Below, in pieces: positions 11,496 to 23,660 of a DNA stretch of 64,000 nucleotides. The DNA is from Gymnothorax reevesii (lineage: Eukaryota > Chordata > Actinopteri > Anguilliformes > Muraenidae): positions 70,480,712 to 70,544,711 of the forward strand of contig CM056581.1 in assembly GCA_029721435.1 (NCBI GenBank), written 5' to 3'. Positions within the stretch are counted from its first letter, which is position 1. Every line of letters begins with the position of its first letter. The notes beneath the pieces are model-generated. The model did no database searches. It saw only the letters and a program-made list of their open reading frames with translations, and was not told where the DNA came from. The position numbers and the translations under genes are program-made.

Positions 11496-14400
11496 TCACT
11501 CATGTTTGTCACTTTCCCACTGATTTACACACAGAATGAAAATTTTTGACATGCAGAAGTTAAAAAAAAGAAAGTTTTTAAAAAAGTGTATATCTTCACT
11601 ACAGAGACTCATATTCACTTCCAATAGGCCATAAAAACACATTGGAAAAATGGATGGCATATATGCAGTGCAACAGTGATCTGAAGCATTTCCCAGGCCA
11701 GATACACGCAGAGATTCACATTCTGAGCTTAAAACCTCAAAGAAGCGTGTTTTTATGAAAGAGCGTATGGAGACAATATCAGCGCTCTAGCTCGCTTCCT
11801 TAAGAAGATAGCAGCCAATTCACTCCTATTTAGTCATACAGTGAAAATTCACTCATGTTTGTCACTTTCCCACTGATTTACACACAGAATGAAAATTTTT
11901 GACACGCAGAAGTTAAAAAAAAGAAAGTTTTTAAAAAAGTGCATATCTTCACTACAGAGACTCATATTCACTTCCAATTGGCCATAAAAACACATTGGAA
12001 AAATGGATGGCATATATGCAGTGCAACAATGATCTGAAGCATTTCCCAGGCCAGATACACGCAGAGATTCACATTCTGAGCTTAAAACCTCAAAGAAGCG
12101 TGTTTTCATGAAAGAGCGTATGGAGACAATATCAGCGCTCTAGCTCGCTTCCTTAAGAAGATAGCAGCCAATTCACTCCTATTTAGTCATACAGTGAAAA
12201 TTCACTCATGTTTGTCACTTTCCCACTGATTTACACACAGAATGAAAATTTTTGACATGCAGAAGTTAAAAAAAAGAAAGTTTTTAAAAAAGTGTATATC
12301 TTCACTACAGAGACTCATATTCACTTCCAATAGGCCATAAAAACACATTGGAAAAATGGATGGCATATATGCAGTGCAACAGTGATCTGAAGCATTTCCC
12401 AGGCCTGATACACGCAGAGATTCACATTCTGAGCTTAAAACCTCAAAGTAGCGTGTTTTCATGAAAGAGCGTATGGAGACAATATCAGCGCTCTACGTCG
12501 CTTCCTTAAGAAGATAGCAGCCAATTCACTCCTATTTAGTCATACAGTGAAAATTCACTCATGTTTGTCACTTTCCCACTGATTTACACACAGAATGAAA
12601 ATTTTTGACATGCAGAAGTTAAAAAAAAGAAAGTTTTTAAAAAAGTGTATATCTTCACTACAGAGACTCATATTCACTTCCAATAGGCCAGAAAAACACA
12701 TTGGAAAAATGGATGGCATATATGCAGTGCAACAGTGATCTGAAGCATTTCCCAGGCCAGATACACGCAGAGATTCACATTCTGAGCTTAAAACCTCAAA
12801 GTAGCGTGTTTTCATGAAAGAGCGTATGGAGACAATATCAGCGCTCTAGGTCGCTTCCTTAAGAAGATAGCAGCCAATTCACTCCTATTTAGTCATACAG
12901 TGAAAATTCACTCATGTTTGTCACTTTCCCACTGATTTACACACAGAATGAAAATTTTTGACATGCAGAAGTTAAAAAAAAAGAAAGTTTTTAAAAAAGT
13001 GTATATCTTCACTACAGAGACTCATATTCACTTCCAATAGGCCATAAAAACACATTGGAAAAATGGATGGCATATATGCAGTGCAACAGAGATCTGAAGC
13101 ATTTCCCAGGCCAGATACACGCAGAGATTCACTTTCTGAGCTTAAAACCTAGAAGAAGCGTGTTTTCATGAAAGAGCGTATGGAGACAATATCAGCGCTC
13201 TAGCTCGCTTCCTTAAGAAGATAGCAGCCAATTCACTCCTATTTAGTCATACAGTGAAAATTCACTCATGTTTGTCACTTTCCCACTGATTTACACACAG
13301 AATGAAAATTTTTGACATGCAGAAGTTAAAAAAAAGAAAGTTTTTAAAAAAGTGTATGTCTTCACTTCAGAGACTAATATTCACTTCCAATAGGCCATAC
13401 AAGCACATTGGAAAAATTGGTGGCATATATGCAGTGCAACAGAGATCTGAAGCATTTCCCAGGCCAGATACACGCAGAGATTCACATTCTGAGCTTAAAA
13501 CCTCAAAGAAGCGTGTTTTCATGAAAGAGCGTATGGAGACAATATCAGCGCTCTAGCTCGCTTCCTTAAGAAGATAGCAGCCAATTCACTCCTATTTAGT
13601 CATACAGTGAAAATTCACTCATGTTTGTCACTTTCCCACTGATTTACACACAGAATGAAAATTTTTGACATGCAGAAGTTAAAAAAAAGAAAGTTTTTAA
13701 AAAAGTGTATATCTTCACTACAGAGACTCATATTCACTTCCAATAGGCCATAAAAACACATTGGAAAAATGGATGGCATATATGCAGTGCAACAGTGATC
13801 TGAAGCATTTCCCAGGCCAGATACACGCAGAGATTCACATTCTGAGCTTAAAACCTCAAAGAAGCGTGTTTTTATGAAAGAGCGTATGGAGACAATATCA
13901 GCGCTCTAGCTCGCTTCCTTAAGAAGATAGCAGCCAATTCACTCCTATTTAGTCATACAGTGAAAATTCACTCATGTTTGTCACTTTCCCACTGATTTAC
14001 ACACAGAATGAAAATTTTTGACACGCAGAAGTTAAAAAAAAGAAAGTTTTTAAAAAAGTGTATATCTTCACTACAGAGACTCATATTCACTTCCAATTGG
14101 CCATAAAAACACATTGGAAAAATGGATGGCATATATGCAGTGCAACAATGATCTGAAGCATTTCCCAGGCCAGATACACGCAGAGATTCACATTCTGAGC
14201 TTAAAACCTCAAAGAAGCGTGTTTTCATGAAAGAGCGTATGGAGACAATATCAGCGCTCTAGCTCGCTTCCTTAAGAAGATAGCAGCCAATTCACTCCTA
14301 TTTAGTCATACAGTGAAAATTCACTCATGTTTGTCACTTTCCCACTGATTTACACACAGAATGAAAATTTTTGACATGCAGAAGTTAAAAAAAAGAAAGT

Positions 14401-15380
14401 TTTTAAAAAAGTGTATATCTTCACTACAGAGACTCATATTCACTTCCAATAGGCCATAAAAACACATTGGAAAAATGGATGGCATATATGCAGTGCAACA
14501 GTGATCTGAAGCATTTCCCAGGCCTGATACACGCAGAGATTCACATTCTGAGCTTAAAACCTCAAAGTAGCGTGTTTTCATGAAAGAGCGTATGGAGACA
14601 ATATCAGCGCTCTAGGTCGCTTCCTTAAGAAGATAGCAGCCAATTCACTCCTATTTAGTCATACAGTGAAAATTCACTCATGTTTGTCACTTTCCCACTG
14701 ATTTACACACAGAATGAAAATTTTTGACATGCAGAAGTTAAAAAAAAGAAAGTTTTTAAAAAAGTGTATATCTTCACTACAGAGACTCATATTCACTTCC
14801 AATAGGCCATAAAAACACATTGGAAAAATGGATGGCATATATGCAGTGCAACAGTGATCTGAAGCATTTCCCAGGCCAGATACACGCAGAGATTCACATT
14901 CTGAGCTTAAAACCTCAAAGTAGCGTGTTTTCATGAAAGAGCGTATGGAGACAATATCAGCGCTCTAGGTCGCTTCCTTAAGAAGATAGCAGCCAATTCA
15001 CTCCTATTTAGTCATACAGTGAAAATTCACTCATGTTTGTCACTTTCCCACTGATTTACACACAGAATGAAAATTTTTGACATGCAGAAGTTAAAAAAAA
15101 AGAAAGTTTTTAAAAAAGTGTATATCTTCACTACAGAGACTCATATTCACTTCCAATAGGCCATAAAAACACATTGGAAAAATGGATGGCATATATGCAG
15201 TGCAACAGAGATCTGAAGCATTTCCCAGGCCAGATACACGCAGAGATTCACATTCTGAGCTTAAAACCTCAAAGTAGCGTGTTTTCATGAAAGAGCGTAT
15301 GGAGACAATATCAGCGCTCTAGGTCGCTTCCTTAAGAAGATAGCAGCCAATTCACTCCTATTTAGTCATACAGTGAAAAT
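11143..15380. repeat. 6-mer higher-order repeat, 2119 bp, two copies
   Basis: Copies are 11143-13261 and 13262-15380. The shared order is C with 'tatgtcttc'; A-a with 'gtttttatgaaag'; A-a with 'caattggcc' and 'gcaacaatg'; A-t with 'ggcctgatac'; A-t; nine-A unit. The four marked variants occur in both copies and are otherwise rare or absent in the window. The first C unit is shared with the end of the preceding 3-mer block. The nine-A unit at 12908 ends with B-like 'cactttctgag' and 'ctagaagaagcg', so the two copies differ there. Confidence 0.9.
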
Positions 15381-18206
15381 TCACTCATGTTTGTCACTTT
15401 CCCACTGATTTACACACAGAATGAAAATTTTTGACATGCAGAAGTTAAAAAAAAAGAAAGTTTTTAAAAAAGTGTATATCTTCACTACAGAGACTCATAT
15501 TCACTTCCAATAGGCCATAAAAACACATTGGAAAAATGGATGGCATATATGCAGTGCAACAGTGATCTGAAGCATTTCCCAGGCCAGATACACGCAGAGA
15601 TTCACATTCTGAGCTTAAAACCTCAAAGTAGCGTGTTTTCATGAAAGAGCGTATGGAGACAATATCAGCGCTCTAGCTCGCTTCCTTAAGAAGATAGAAG
15701 CCAATTCACTCCTATTTAGTCATACAGTGAAAATTCACTCATGTTTGTCACTTTCCCACTGATTTACACACAGAATGAAAATTTTTGACACGCAGAAGTT
15801 AAAAAAAAGAAAGTTTTTAAAAAAGTGTATATCTTCACTACAGAGACTCATATTCACTTCCAATAGGCCATAAAAACACATTGGAAAAATGGATGGCATA
15901 TATGCAGTGCAACAGTGATCTGAAGCATTTCCCAGGCCAGATACACGCAGAGATTCACATTCTGAGCTTAAAACCTCAAAGTAGCGTGTTTTCATGAAAG
16001 AGCGTATGGAGACAATATCAGCGCTCTAGGTCGCTTCCTTAAGAAGATAGCAGCCAATTCACTCCTATTTAGTCATACAGTGAAAATTCACTCATGTTTG
16101 TCACTTTCCCACTGATTTACACACAGAATGAAAATTTTTGACATGCAGAAGTTAAAAAAAAAGAAAGTTTTTAAAAAAGTGTATATCTTCACTACAGAGA
16201 CTCATATTCACTTCCAATAGGCCATAAAAACACATTGGAAAAATGGATGGCATATATGCAGTGCCACAGTGATCTGAAGCATTTCCCAGGCCAGATACAC
16301 GCAGAGATTCACATTCTGAGCTTAAAACCTCAAAGTAGCGTGTTTTCATGAAAGAGCGTATGGAGACAATATCAGCGCTCTAGCTCGCTTCCTTAAGAAG
16401 ATAGAAGCCAATTCACTCCTATTTAGTCATACAGTGAAAATTCACTCATGTTTGTCACTTTCCCACTGATTTACACACAGAATGAAAATTTTTGACACGC
16501 AGAAGTTAAAAAAAAGAAAGTTTTTAAAAAAGTGTATATCTTCACTTCAGAGACTAATATTCACTTCCAATAGGCCATACAAGCAAATTGGACAAATTGC
16601 TGCCATATATGCAGTGCACAGTGATCTGAAGCATTTCCCAGCCCAGATACACGAACAGATTCACTTTCTGAGATTAAAACCTAGAAGAAGCGTGTTTTCA
16701 TGAAAGAGCGTATGGAGACAATATCAGCGCTCTAGCTCCCTTCCTTAAGAAGATAGCAGCCAATTCACTCCTATTTAGTCATACAGTGAAAATTCACTCA
16801 TGTTTGTCACTTTCCCACTGATTTACACACGGATTGAAACTTTTTGACAAGCAGAAGTTAAAAAAAAGAAAGTTTTTAAAAAAGTGTATATCTTCACTTC
16901 AGAGACTAATATTCACTTCCAATAGGCCATACAAGCACATTGGAAAAATTGGTGGCATATATGCAGTGCAACAGAGATCTGAAGCATTTCCCAGGCCAGA
17001 TACGCGCAGAGATTCACATTCTGAGCTTAAAACCTCAAAGAAGCGTGTTTTCATGAAAGAGCGTATGGAGACAATATCAGCGCTCTAGCTCGCTTCCTTA
17101 AGAAGATAGCAGCCAATTCACTCCTATTTAGTCATACAGTGAAAATTCACTCATGTTTGTCACTTTCCCACTGATTTACACACAGAATGAAAATTTTTGA
17201 CATGCAGAAGTTAAAAAAAAGAAAGTTTTTAAAAAAGTGTATATCTTCACTACAGAGACTCATATTCACTTCCAATAGGCCATAAAAACACATTGGAAAA
17301 ATGGATGGCATATATGCAGTGCAACAGTGATCTGAAGCATTTCCCAGGCCAGATACACGCAGAGATTCACATTCTGAGCTTAAAACCTCAAAGTAGCGTG
17401 TTTTCATGAAAGAGCGTATGGAGACAATATCAGCGCTCTAGGTCGCTTCCTTAAGAAGATAGCAGCCAATTCACTCCTATTTAGTCATACAGTGAAAATT
17501 CACTCATGTTTGTCACTTTCCCACTGATTTACACACAGAATGAAAATTTTTGACATGCAGAAGTTAAAAAAAAGAAAGTTTTTAAAAAAGTGTATATCTT
17601 CACTACAGAGACTCATATTCACTTCCAATAGGCCAGAAAAACACATTGGAAAAATGGATGGCATATATGCAGTGCAACAGTGATCTGAAGCATTTCCCAG
17701 GCCAGATACACGCAGAGATTCACATTCTGAGCTTAAAACCTCAAAGTAGCGTGTTTTCATGAAAGAGCGTATGGAGACAATATCAGCGCTCTAGGTCGCT
17801 TCCTTAAGAAGATAGCAGCCAATTCACTCCTATTTAGTCATACAGTGAAAATTCACTCATGTTTGTCACTTTCCCTCTGATTTACACACAGAATGAAAAT
17901 TTTTGACATGCAGAAGTTAAAAAAAAAGAAAGTTTTTAAAAAAGTGTATATCTTCACTACAGAGACTCATATTCACTTCCAATAGGCCATAAAAACACAT
18001 TGGAAAAATGGATGGCATATATGCAGTGCAACAGTGATCTGAAGCATTTCCCAGGCCAGATACACGCAGAGATTCACATTCTGAGCTTAAAACCTCAAAG
18101 TAGCGTGTTTTCATGAAAGAGCGTATGGAGACAATATCAGCGCTCTAGCTCGCTTCCTTAAGAAGATAGAAGCCAATTCACTCCTATTTAGTCATACAGT
18201 GAAAAT
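15381..18206. repeat. Satellite block of eight mixed monomers
   Basis: Order: A9 15381, A-t with 'gacacgcag' 15735, A9 with 'gtgccacag' 16088, C/B mosaic 16442 (C-like 'gagactaat' then B-like 'caagcaaattgg' and 'ctgagattaaaacc'), B/C mosaic 16794 ('cggattgaaac' then C), A-t 17147, A-t with 'ccagaaaaac' 17500, A9 17853. Two adjacent mosaics join different classes, as expected from exchange between out-of-register monomers. Confidence 0.8.
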
Positions 18207-19265
18207 TCACTCATGTTTGTCACTTTCCCACTGATTTACACACAGAATGAAAATTTTTGACACGCAGAAGTTAAAAAAAAGAAAGTTTTTAAAAAAGTGT
18301 ATATCTTCACTACAGAGACTCATATTCACTTCCAATAGGCCATAAAAACACATTGGAAAAATGGAAGGCATATATGCAGTGCAACAGTGATCTGAAGCAT
18401 TTCCCAGGCCAGATACACGCAGAGATTCACATTCTGAGCTTAAAACCTCAAAGAAGCGTGTTTTCATGAAAGAGCGTATGGAGACAATATCAGCGCTCTA
18501 GCTCGCTTCCTTAAGAAGATAGCCACCAATTCACTCCTATTTAGTCATACAGTGAAAATTCACTCATGTTTGTCACTTTCCCACTGATTTACACACGGAT
18601 TGAAACTTTTTGATAAGCAGAAGTAAAAAAAAAGAAAGTTTTTAAAAAAGTGTATATCTTCACTACAGAGACTCATATTCACTTCCAATAGGCCATAAAA
18701 ACACATTGGAAAAATGGATGGCATATATGCAGTGCAACAATGATCTGAAGCATTTCCCAGGCCAGATACACGCAGAGATTCACATTCTGAGCTTAAAACC
18801 TCAAAGAAGCGTGTTTTCATGAAAGAGCGTATGGAGACAATATCAGCGCTCTAGCTCGCTTCCTTAAGAAGATAGCAGCCAATTCACTCCTATTTAGTCA
18901 TACAGTGAAAATTCACTCATGTTTGTCACTTTCCCACTGATTTACACACGGATTGAAACTTTTTGACATGCAGAAGTTAAAAAAAAGAAAGTTTTTAAAA
19001 AAGTGTATATCTTCACTACAGAGACTCATATTCACTTCCAATAGGCCATAAAAACACATTGGAAAAATGGATGGCATATATGCAGTGCAACAATGATCTG
19101 AAGCATTTCCCAGGCCAGATACACGCAGAGATTCACATTCTGAGCTTAAAACCTCAAAGAAGCGTGTTTTCATGAAAGAGCGTATGGAGACAATATCAGC
19201 GCTCTAGCTCGCTTCCTTAAGAAGATAGCAGCCAATTCACTCCTATTTAGTCATACAGTGAAAAT
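18207..19265. repeat. Three-monomer block related to the right-arm cassette
   Basis: Units at 18207 (A-a with 'gacacgcag'), 18560 (B-like start 'cggattgaaac' then class A) and 18913 ('cggattgaaac' with 'gacatgcag' then class A) have the same order and most of the same markers as the first three units of the 12-unit cassette at 35207, 47574 and 52871. The unit at 18560 has a private 'ttgataagcag'. The unit at 18913 lacks the 'cagaaactcat' variant found in the right-arm copies. Confidence 0.82.
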
Positions 19266-22200
19266 TCACTCATGTTTGTCACTTTCCCACTGATTTACAC
19301 ACAGAATGAAAATTTTTGACATGCAGAAGTTAAAAAAAAGAAAGTTTTTAAAAAAGTGTATATCTTCACTACAGAGACTCATATTCACTTCCAATAGGCC
19401 ATAAAAACACATTGGAAAAATGGATGGCATATATGCAGTGCAACAGTGATCTGAAGCATTTCCCAGGCCAGATACACGCAGAGATTCACATTCTGAGCTT
19501 AAAACCTCAAAGTAGCGTGTTTTCATGAAAGAGCGTATGGAGACAATATCAGCGCTCTAGGTCGCTTCCTTAAGAAGATAGCAGCCAATTCACTCCTATT
19601 TAGTCATACAGTGAAAATTCACTCATGTTTGTCACTTTCCCACTGATTTACACACAGAATGAAAATTTTTGACATGCAGAAGTTAAAAAAAAGAAAGTTT
19701 TTAAAAAAGTGTATATCTTCACTACAGAGACTCATATTCACTTCCAATAGGCCATAAAAACACATTGGAAAAATGGATGGCATATATGCAGTGCAACATT
19801 GATCTGAAGCATTTCCCAGGCCAGATACACGCAGAGATTCACATTCTGAGCTTAAAACCTCAAAGTAGCGTGTTTTCATGAAAGAGCGTATGGAGACAAT
19901 ATCAGCGCTCTAGGTCGCTTCCTTAAGAAGATAGCAGCCAATTCACTCCTATTTAGTCATACAGTGAAAATTCACTCATGTTTGTCACTTTCCCACTGAT
20001 TTACACACAGAATGAAAATTTTTGACATGCAGAAGTTAAAAAAAAGAAAGTTTTTAAAAAAGTGTATATCTTCACTACAGAGACTCATATTCACTTCCAA
20101 TAGGCCATACAAGCAAATTGGACAAATTGCTGCCATATATGCAGTGCACAGTGATCTGAAGCATTTCCCAGCCCAGATACACGAACAGATTCACTTTCTG
20201 AGATTAAAACCAAGAAGAAGCGTGTTTTCATGAAAGAGCGTATGGAGACAATATCAGCGCTCTAGCTCCCTTCCTTAAGAAGATAGCAGCCAATTCACTC
20301 CTATTTAGTCATACAGTGAAAATTCACTCATGTTTGTCACTTTCCCACTGATTTACACACAGAATGAAAATTTTTGACATGCAGAAGTTAAAAAAAAGAA
20401 AGTTTTTAAAAAAGTGTATATCTTCACTACAGAGACTCATATTCACTTCCAATAGGCCATAAAAACACATTGGAAAAATGGATGGCATATATGCAGTGCA
20501 ACAGTGATCTGAAGCATTTCCCAGGCCAGATACACGCAGAGATTCACATTCTGAGCTTAAAACCTCAAAGTAGCGTGTTTTCATGAAAGAGCGTATGGAG
20601 ACAATATCAGCGCTCTAGGTCGCTTCCTTAAGAAGATAGCAGCCAATTCACTCCTATTTAGTCATACAGTGAAAATTCACTCATGTTTGTCACTTTCCCA
20701 CTGATTTACACACAGAATGAAAATTTTTGACATGCAGAAGTTAAAAAAAAGAAAGTTTTTAAAAAAGTGTATATCTTCACTACAGAGACTCATATTCACT
20801 TCCAATAGGCCATAAAAACACATTGGAAAAATGGATGGCATATATGCAGTGCAACATTGATCTGAAGCATTTCCCAGGCCAGATACACGCAGAGATTCAC
20901 ATTCTGAGCTTAAAACCTCAAAGTAGCGTGTTTTCATGAAAGAGCGTATGGAGACAATATCAGCGCTCTAGGTCGCTTCCTTAAGAAGATAGCAGCCAAT
21001 TCACTCCTATTTAGTCATACAGTGAAAATTCACTCATGTTTGTCACTTTCCCACTGATTTACACACAGAATGAAAATTTTTGACATGCAGAAGTTAAAAA
21101 AAAGAAAGTTTTTAAAAAAGTGTATATCTTCACTACAGAGACTCATATTCACTTCCAATTGGCCATACAAGCAAATTGGACAAATTGCTGCCATATATGC
21201 AGTGCACAGTGATCTGAAGCATTTCCCAGCCCAGATACACGAACAGATTCACTTTCTGAGATTAAAACCTAGAAGAAGCGTGTTTTCATGAAAGAGCGTA
21301 TGGAGACAATATCAGCGCTCTAGCTCCCTTCCTTAAGAAGATAGCAGCCAATTCACTCCTATTTAGTCATACAGTGAAAATTCACTCATGTTTGTCACTT
21401 TCCCACTGATTTACACACGGATTGAAACTTTTTGACAAGCAGAAGTTAAAAAAAAGAAAGTTTTTAAAAAAGTGTATATCTTCACTACAGAGACTCATAT
21501 TCACTTCCAATAGGCCATAAAAACACATTGGAAAAATGGATGGCATATATGCAGTGCAACAGTGATCTGAAGCATTTCCCAGGCCAGATACACGCAGAGA
21601 TTCACATTCTGAGCTTAAAACCTCAAAGAAGCGTGTTTTCATGAAAGAGCGTATGGAGACAATATCAGCGCTCTAGCTCGCTTCCTAAAGAAGATAGCAG
21701 CCAATTCACTCCTATTTAGTCATACAGTGAAAATTCACTCATGTTTGTCACTTTCCCACTGATTTACACACAGAATGAAAATTTTTGACATGCAGAAGTT
21801 AAAAAAAAGAAAGTTTTTAAAAAAGTGTATATCTTCACTACAGAGACTCATATTCACTTCCAATAGGCCATAAAAACACATTGGAAAAATGGATGGCATA
21901 TATGCAGTGCAACAGTGATCTGAAGCATTTCCCAGGCCAGATACACGCAGAGATTCACATTCTGAGCTTAAAACCTCAAAGTAGCGTGTTTTCATGAAAG
22001 AGCGTATGGAGACAATATCAGCGCTCTAGGTCGCTTCCTTAAGAAGATAGCAGCCAATTCACTCCTATTTAGTCATACAGTGAAAATTCACTCATGTTTG
22101 TCACTTTCCCACTGATTTACACACAGAATGAAAATTTTTGACATGCAGAAGTTAAAAAAAAGAAAGTTTTTAAAAAAGTGTATATCTTCACTACAGAGAC

Positions 22201-22792
22201 TCATATTCACTTCCAATAGGCCATAAAAACACATTGGAAAAATGGATGGCATATATGCAGTGCAACATTGATCTGAAGCATTTCCCAGGCCAGATACACG
22301 CAGAGATTCACATTCTGAGCTTAAAACCTCAAAGTAGCGTGTTTTCATGAAAGAGCGTATGGAGACAATATCAGCGCTCTAGGTCGCTTCCTTAAGAAGA
22401 TAGCAGCCAATTCACTCCTATTTAGTCATACAGTGAAAATTCACTCATGTTTGTCACTTTCCCACTGATTTACACACAGAATGAAAATTTTTGACATGCA
22501 GAAGTTAAAAAAAAGAAAGTTTTTAAAAAAGTGTATATCTTCACTACAGAGACTCATATTCACTTCCAATAGGCCATACAAGCAAATTGGACAAATTGCT
22601 GCCATATATGCAGTGCACAGTGATCTGAAGCATTTCCCAGCCCAGATACACGAACAGATTCACTTTCTGAGATTAAAACCTAGAAGAAGCGTGTTTTCAT
22701 GCAAGAGCGTATGGAGACAATATCAGCGCTCTAGCTCCCTTCCTTAAGAAGATAGCAGCCAATTCACTCCTATTTAGTCATACAGTGAAAAT
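19266..22792. repeat. 3-mer higher-order repeat (A, A, A/B mosaic), 1058 bp, three copies
   Basis: Copies are 19266-20323, 20324-21381 and 21735-22792, with one extra monomer (21382-21734, B-like start then class A) between the second and third. Each copy is A-t, A-t with 'caacattgatc', then a mosaic with a class A start and B end carrying 'ctgagattaaaacc' and 'ctagctcccttcc'. Private differences include 'ccaagaag' near 20210, 'ccaattggcc' near 21158 and 'catgcaagagcg' near 22700. Confidence 0.9.
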
Positions 22793-23031
22793 TCACTCAT
22801 GTTTGTCACTTTCCCACTGATTTACACACGGATTGAAACTTTTTGACAAGCAGAAGTAAAAAAAAAGAAAGTTTTTAAAAAAGTGCATATCTTCACTTCA
22901 GAGACTCATATTCACTTCCAATAGGCCATACAAGCAAATTGGACAAATTGCTGCCATATATGCAGTGCACAGTGATCTGAAGCATTTCCCAGCCCAGATA
23001 CACGAACAGATTCACTTTCTGAGCTTAAAAC
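22793..23031. repeat. Left part of the B monomer split by the retrotransposon
   Basis: This 239-bp fragment of a class B monomer ends in 'gagcttaaaac' directly against the 3' LTR. The matching remainder after the element, excluding the duplicated AAAC, is 29092-29204 (113 bp). The sum is 352 bp, the normal B length, so the insertion caused no loss beyond the target duplication. Confidence 0.95.
23028..23031. repeat. Target site duplication, left copy (AAAC)
   Basis: AAAC precedes the LTR and is repeated at 29088-29091. Intact B monomers have a single 'gagcttaaaacctagaag' here. Reading the duplication as 5 bp would remove the terminal A from the LTR and break the TG...CA ends, so 4 bp is preferred. 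Confidence 0.9.
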
Positions 23032-23084
23032 TGTTATGGCCCCAATTTGTTATTACATTTATAACACAACAGCAACAGCAAGGG

Positions 23085-23122
23085 ATGACAAACACAGTTT
23101 TAACAACTAAAACACATTTAAT
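23085..23122 (-). terminator. Polyadenylation signal region of the 3' LTR
   Basis: The element strand has ATTAAA (complement of 23117-23122), the common variant of AATAAA, followed by a stretch rich in GTGTTTT and TGTGTTTG (23085-23115), the expected U/GU-rich downstream element. No AATAAA was found in the LTR. This would mark the end of the R region. Confidence 0.55.
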
Positions 23123-23422
23123 TTTTAACGAAGACAAAGACTAATAACAACCTACAACTAAAGACCAAGATTGATAAATAAGAAAAAACAGAAATAATTA
23201 CAGTCCCTTTTTAGTGGGGTGGCTTGGTGATGTCCTGGATGAAGAAAATGCTCAAACACAGTCAAAGAAATCCACAAAAGAAACGTCACAGGTCTTGAAC
23301 AGAATGGCAGGTCTGGTCATCTTCTTGCAATTTCTCCTACTACTTTACTGTCTCAATTCTTTTCCTTATATACTCTTTTGCAGACCCCACCCACATTTAG
23401 ACCTCTTTTTTTTAACTTTCTG

Positions 23423-23464
23423 AGACTTGCCACAGACATGTCCAGGACATGTCTAAACATGACT
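23423..23464. promoter_or_regulatory. Cluster of four p53-type half-sites, 3' LTR
   Basis: Identical copy of the cluster in the 5' LTR; the perfect pair lies at 23434-23443 and 23445-23454. In this LTR it could influence transcription running out of the element into satellite DNA. Confidence 0.7.
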
Positions 23465-23527
23465 CCAGTCTGAGCTTAACAAAAAAAAGGTAAATACTGC
23501 CATCCAGTGGCCTATATTCACATTACA

Positions 23528-23537
23528 CCTCCATTCC
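23528..23537 (-). other. Polypurine tract next to the 3' LTR
   Basis: The element strand reads GGAATGGAGG directly before the 3' LTR, a purine run broken by one T. It occupies the place where the plus-strand primer must form. It is short and imperfect compared with typical tracts, so the assignment rests mainly on position. Confidence 0.6.
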
Positions 23538-23660
23538 AAAAGGGAAAAATTTTGACTCACAAAGGCAAAATTTTTCTTTTCAATACAAAATGGTTAAGTG
23601 AACACTTGTCTATATATACATATCATACAATATTCAAACACATGATATATATATACACAT
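23538..23660 (-). other. Untranslated stretch between gag-pol stop and polypurine tract
   Basis: AT-rich sequence with TA-rich runs ('tatatataca', 'gatatatatatac') and a 10-bp direct repeat ATTCAAACAC at 23632-23641 and 23659-23668, the second overlapping the gag-pol stop. There is no env or accessory frame. I see no other function. Confidence 0.6.

Larger units (their letters stand above)
1..23031. repeat. Satellite array, left arm (about 353-bp monomers)
   Basis: Head-to-tail tandem array entering from outside the window. A 197-bp partial monomer (1-197) is followed by 65 monomers that start at 198, 551, 904, 1258 and so on; the last (22793) is split by the retrotransposon. Taking 'tcactcatg' as the monomer start, spacing is almost always 353 bp, with 352 bp for B units and 354 bp for units carrying one extra A. 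All monomers share one orientation. Diagnostic sites separate classes A, B and C plus mosaics. No host gene is visible in this arm. The short open frames found in most monomers on both strands are discussed under rejected items. The satellite family is not one I can name. Confidence 0.97.
23032..23527 (-). repeat. 3' LTR (496 bp)
   Basis: Second LTR, offset by exactly 5560 bp from the first and matching it by eye throughout. As the 3' copy it should supply the polyadenylation signal. It abuts satellite DNA at 'gagcttaaaac' on one side and the purine-rich tract on the other. It carries the same p53-type cluster (23423-23464) and TATA box (23366-23372), so it could also drive transcription out of the element into the left satellite arm. 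Confidence 0.95.

Noticed and set aside
23214..23423. 69-residue plus-strand frame in each LTR (also 28774-28983)
   Set aside because: Antisense to the element, lies across the TATA region, has no recognisable domain, and is duplicated only because the LTRs are identical.
23528..23660. env or accessory gene downstream of pol
   Set aside because: Only about 130 bp separate the gag-pol stop from the 3' LTR, AT-rich and without a frame.
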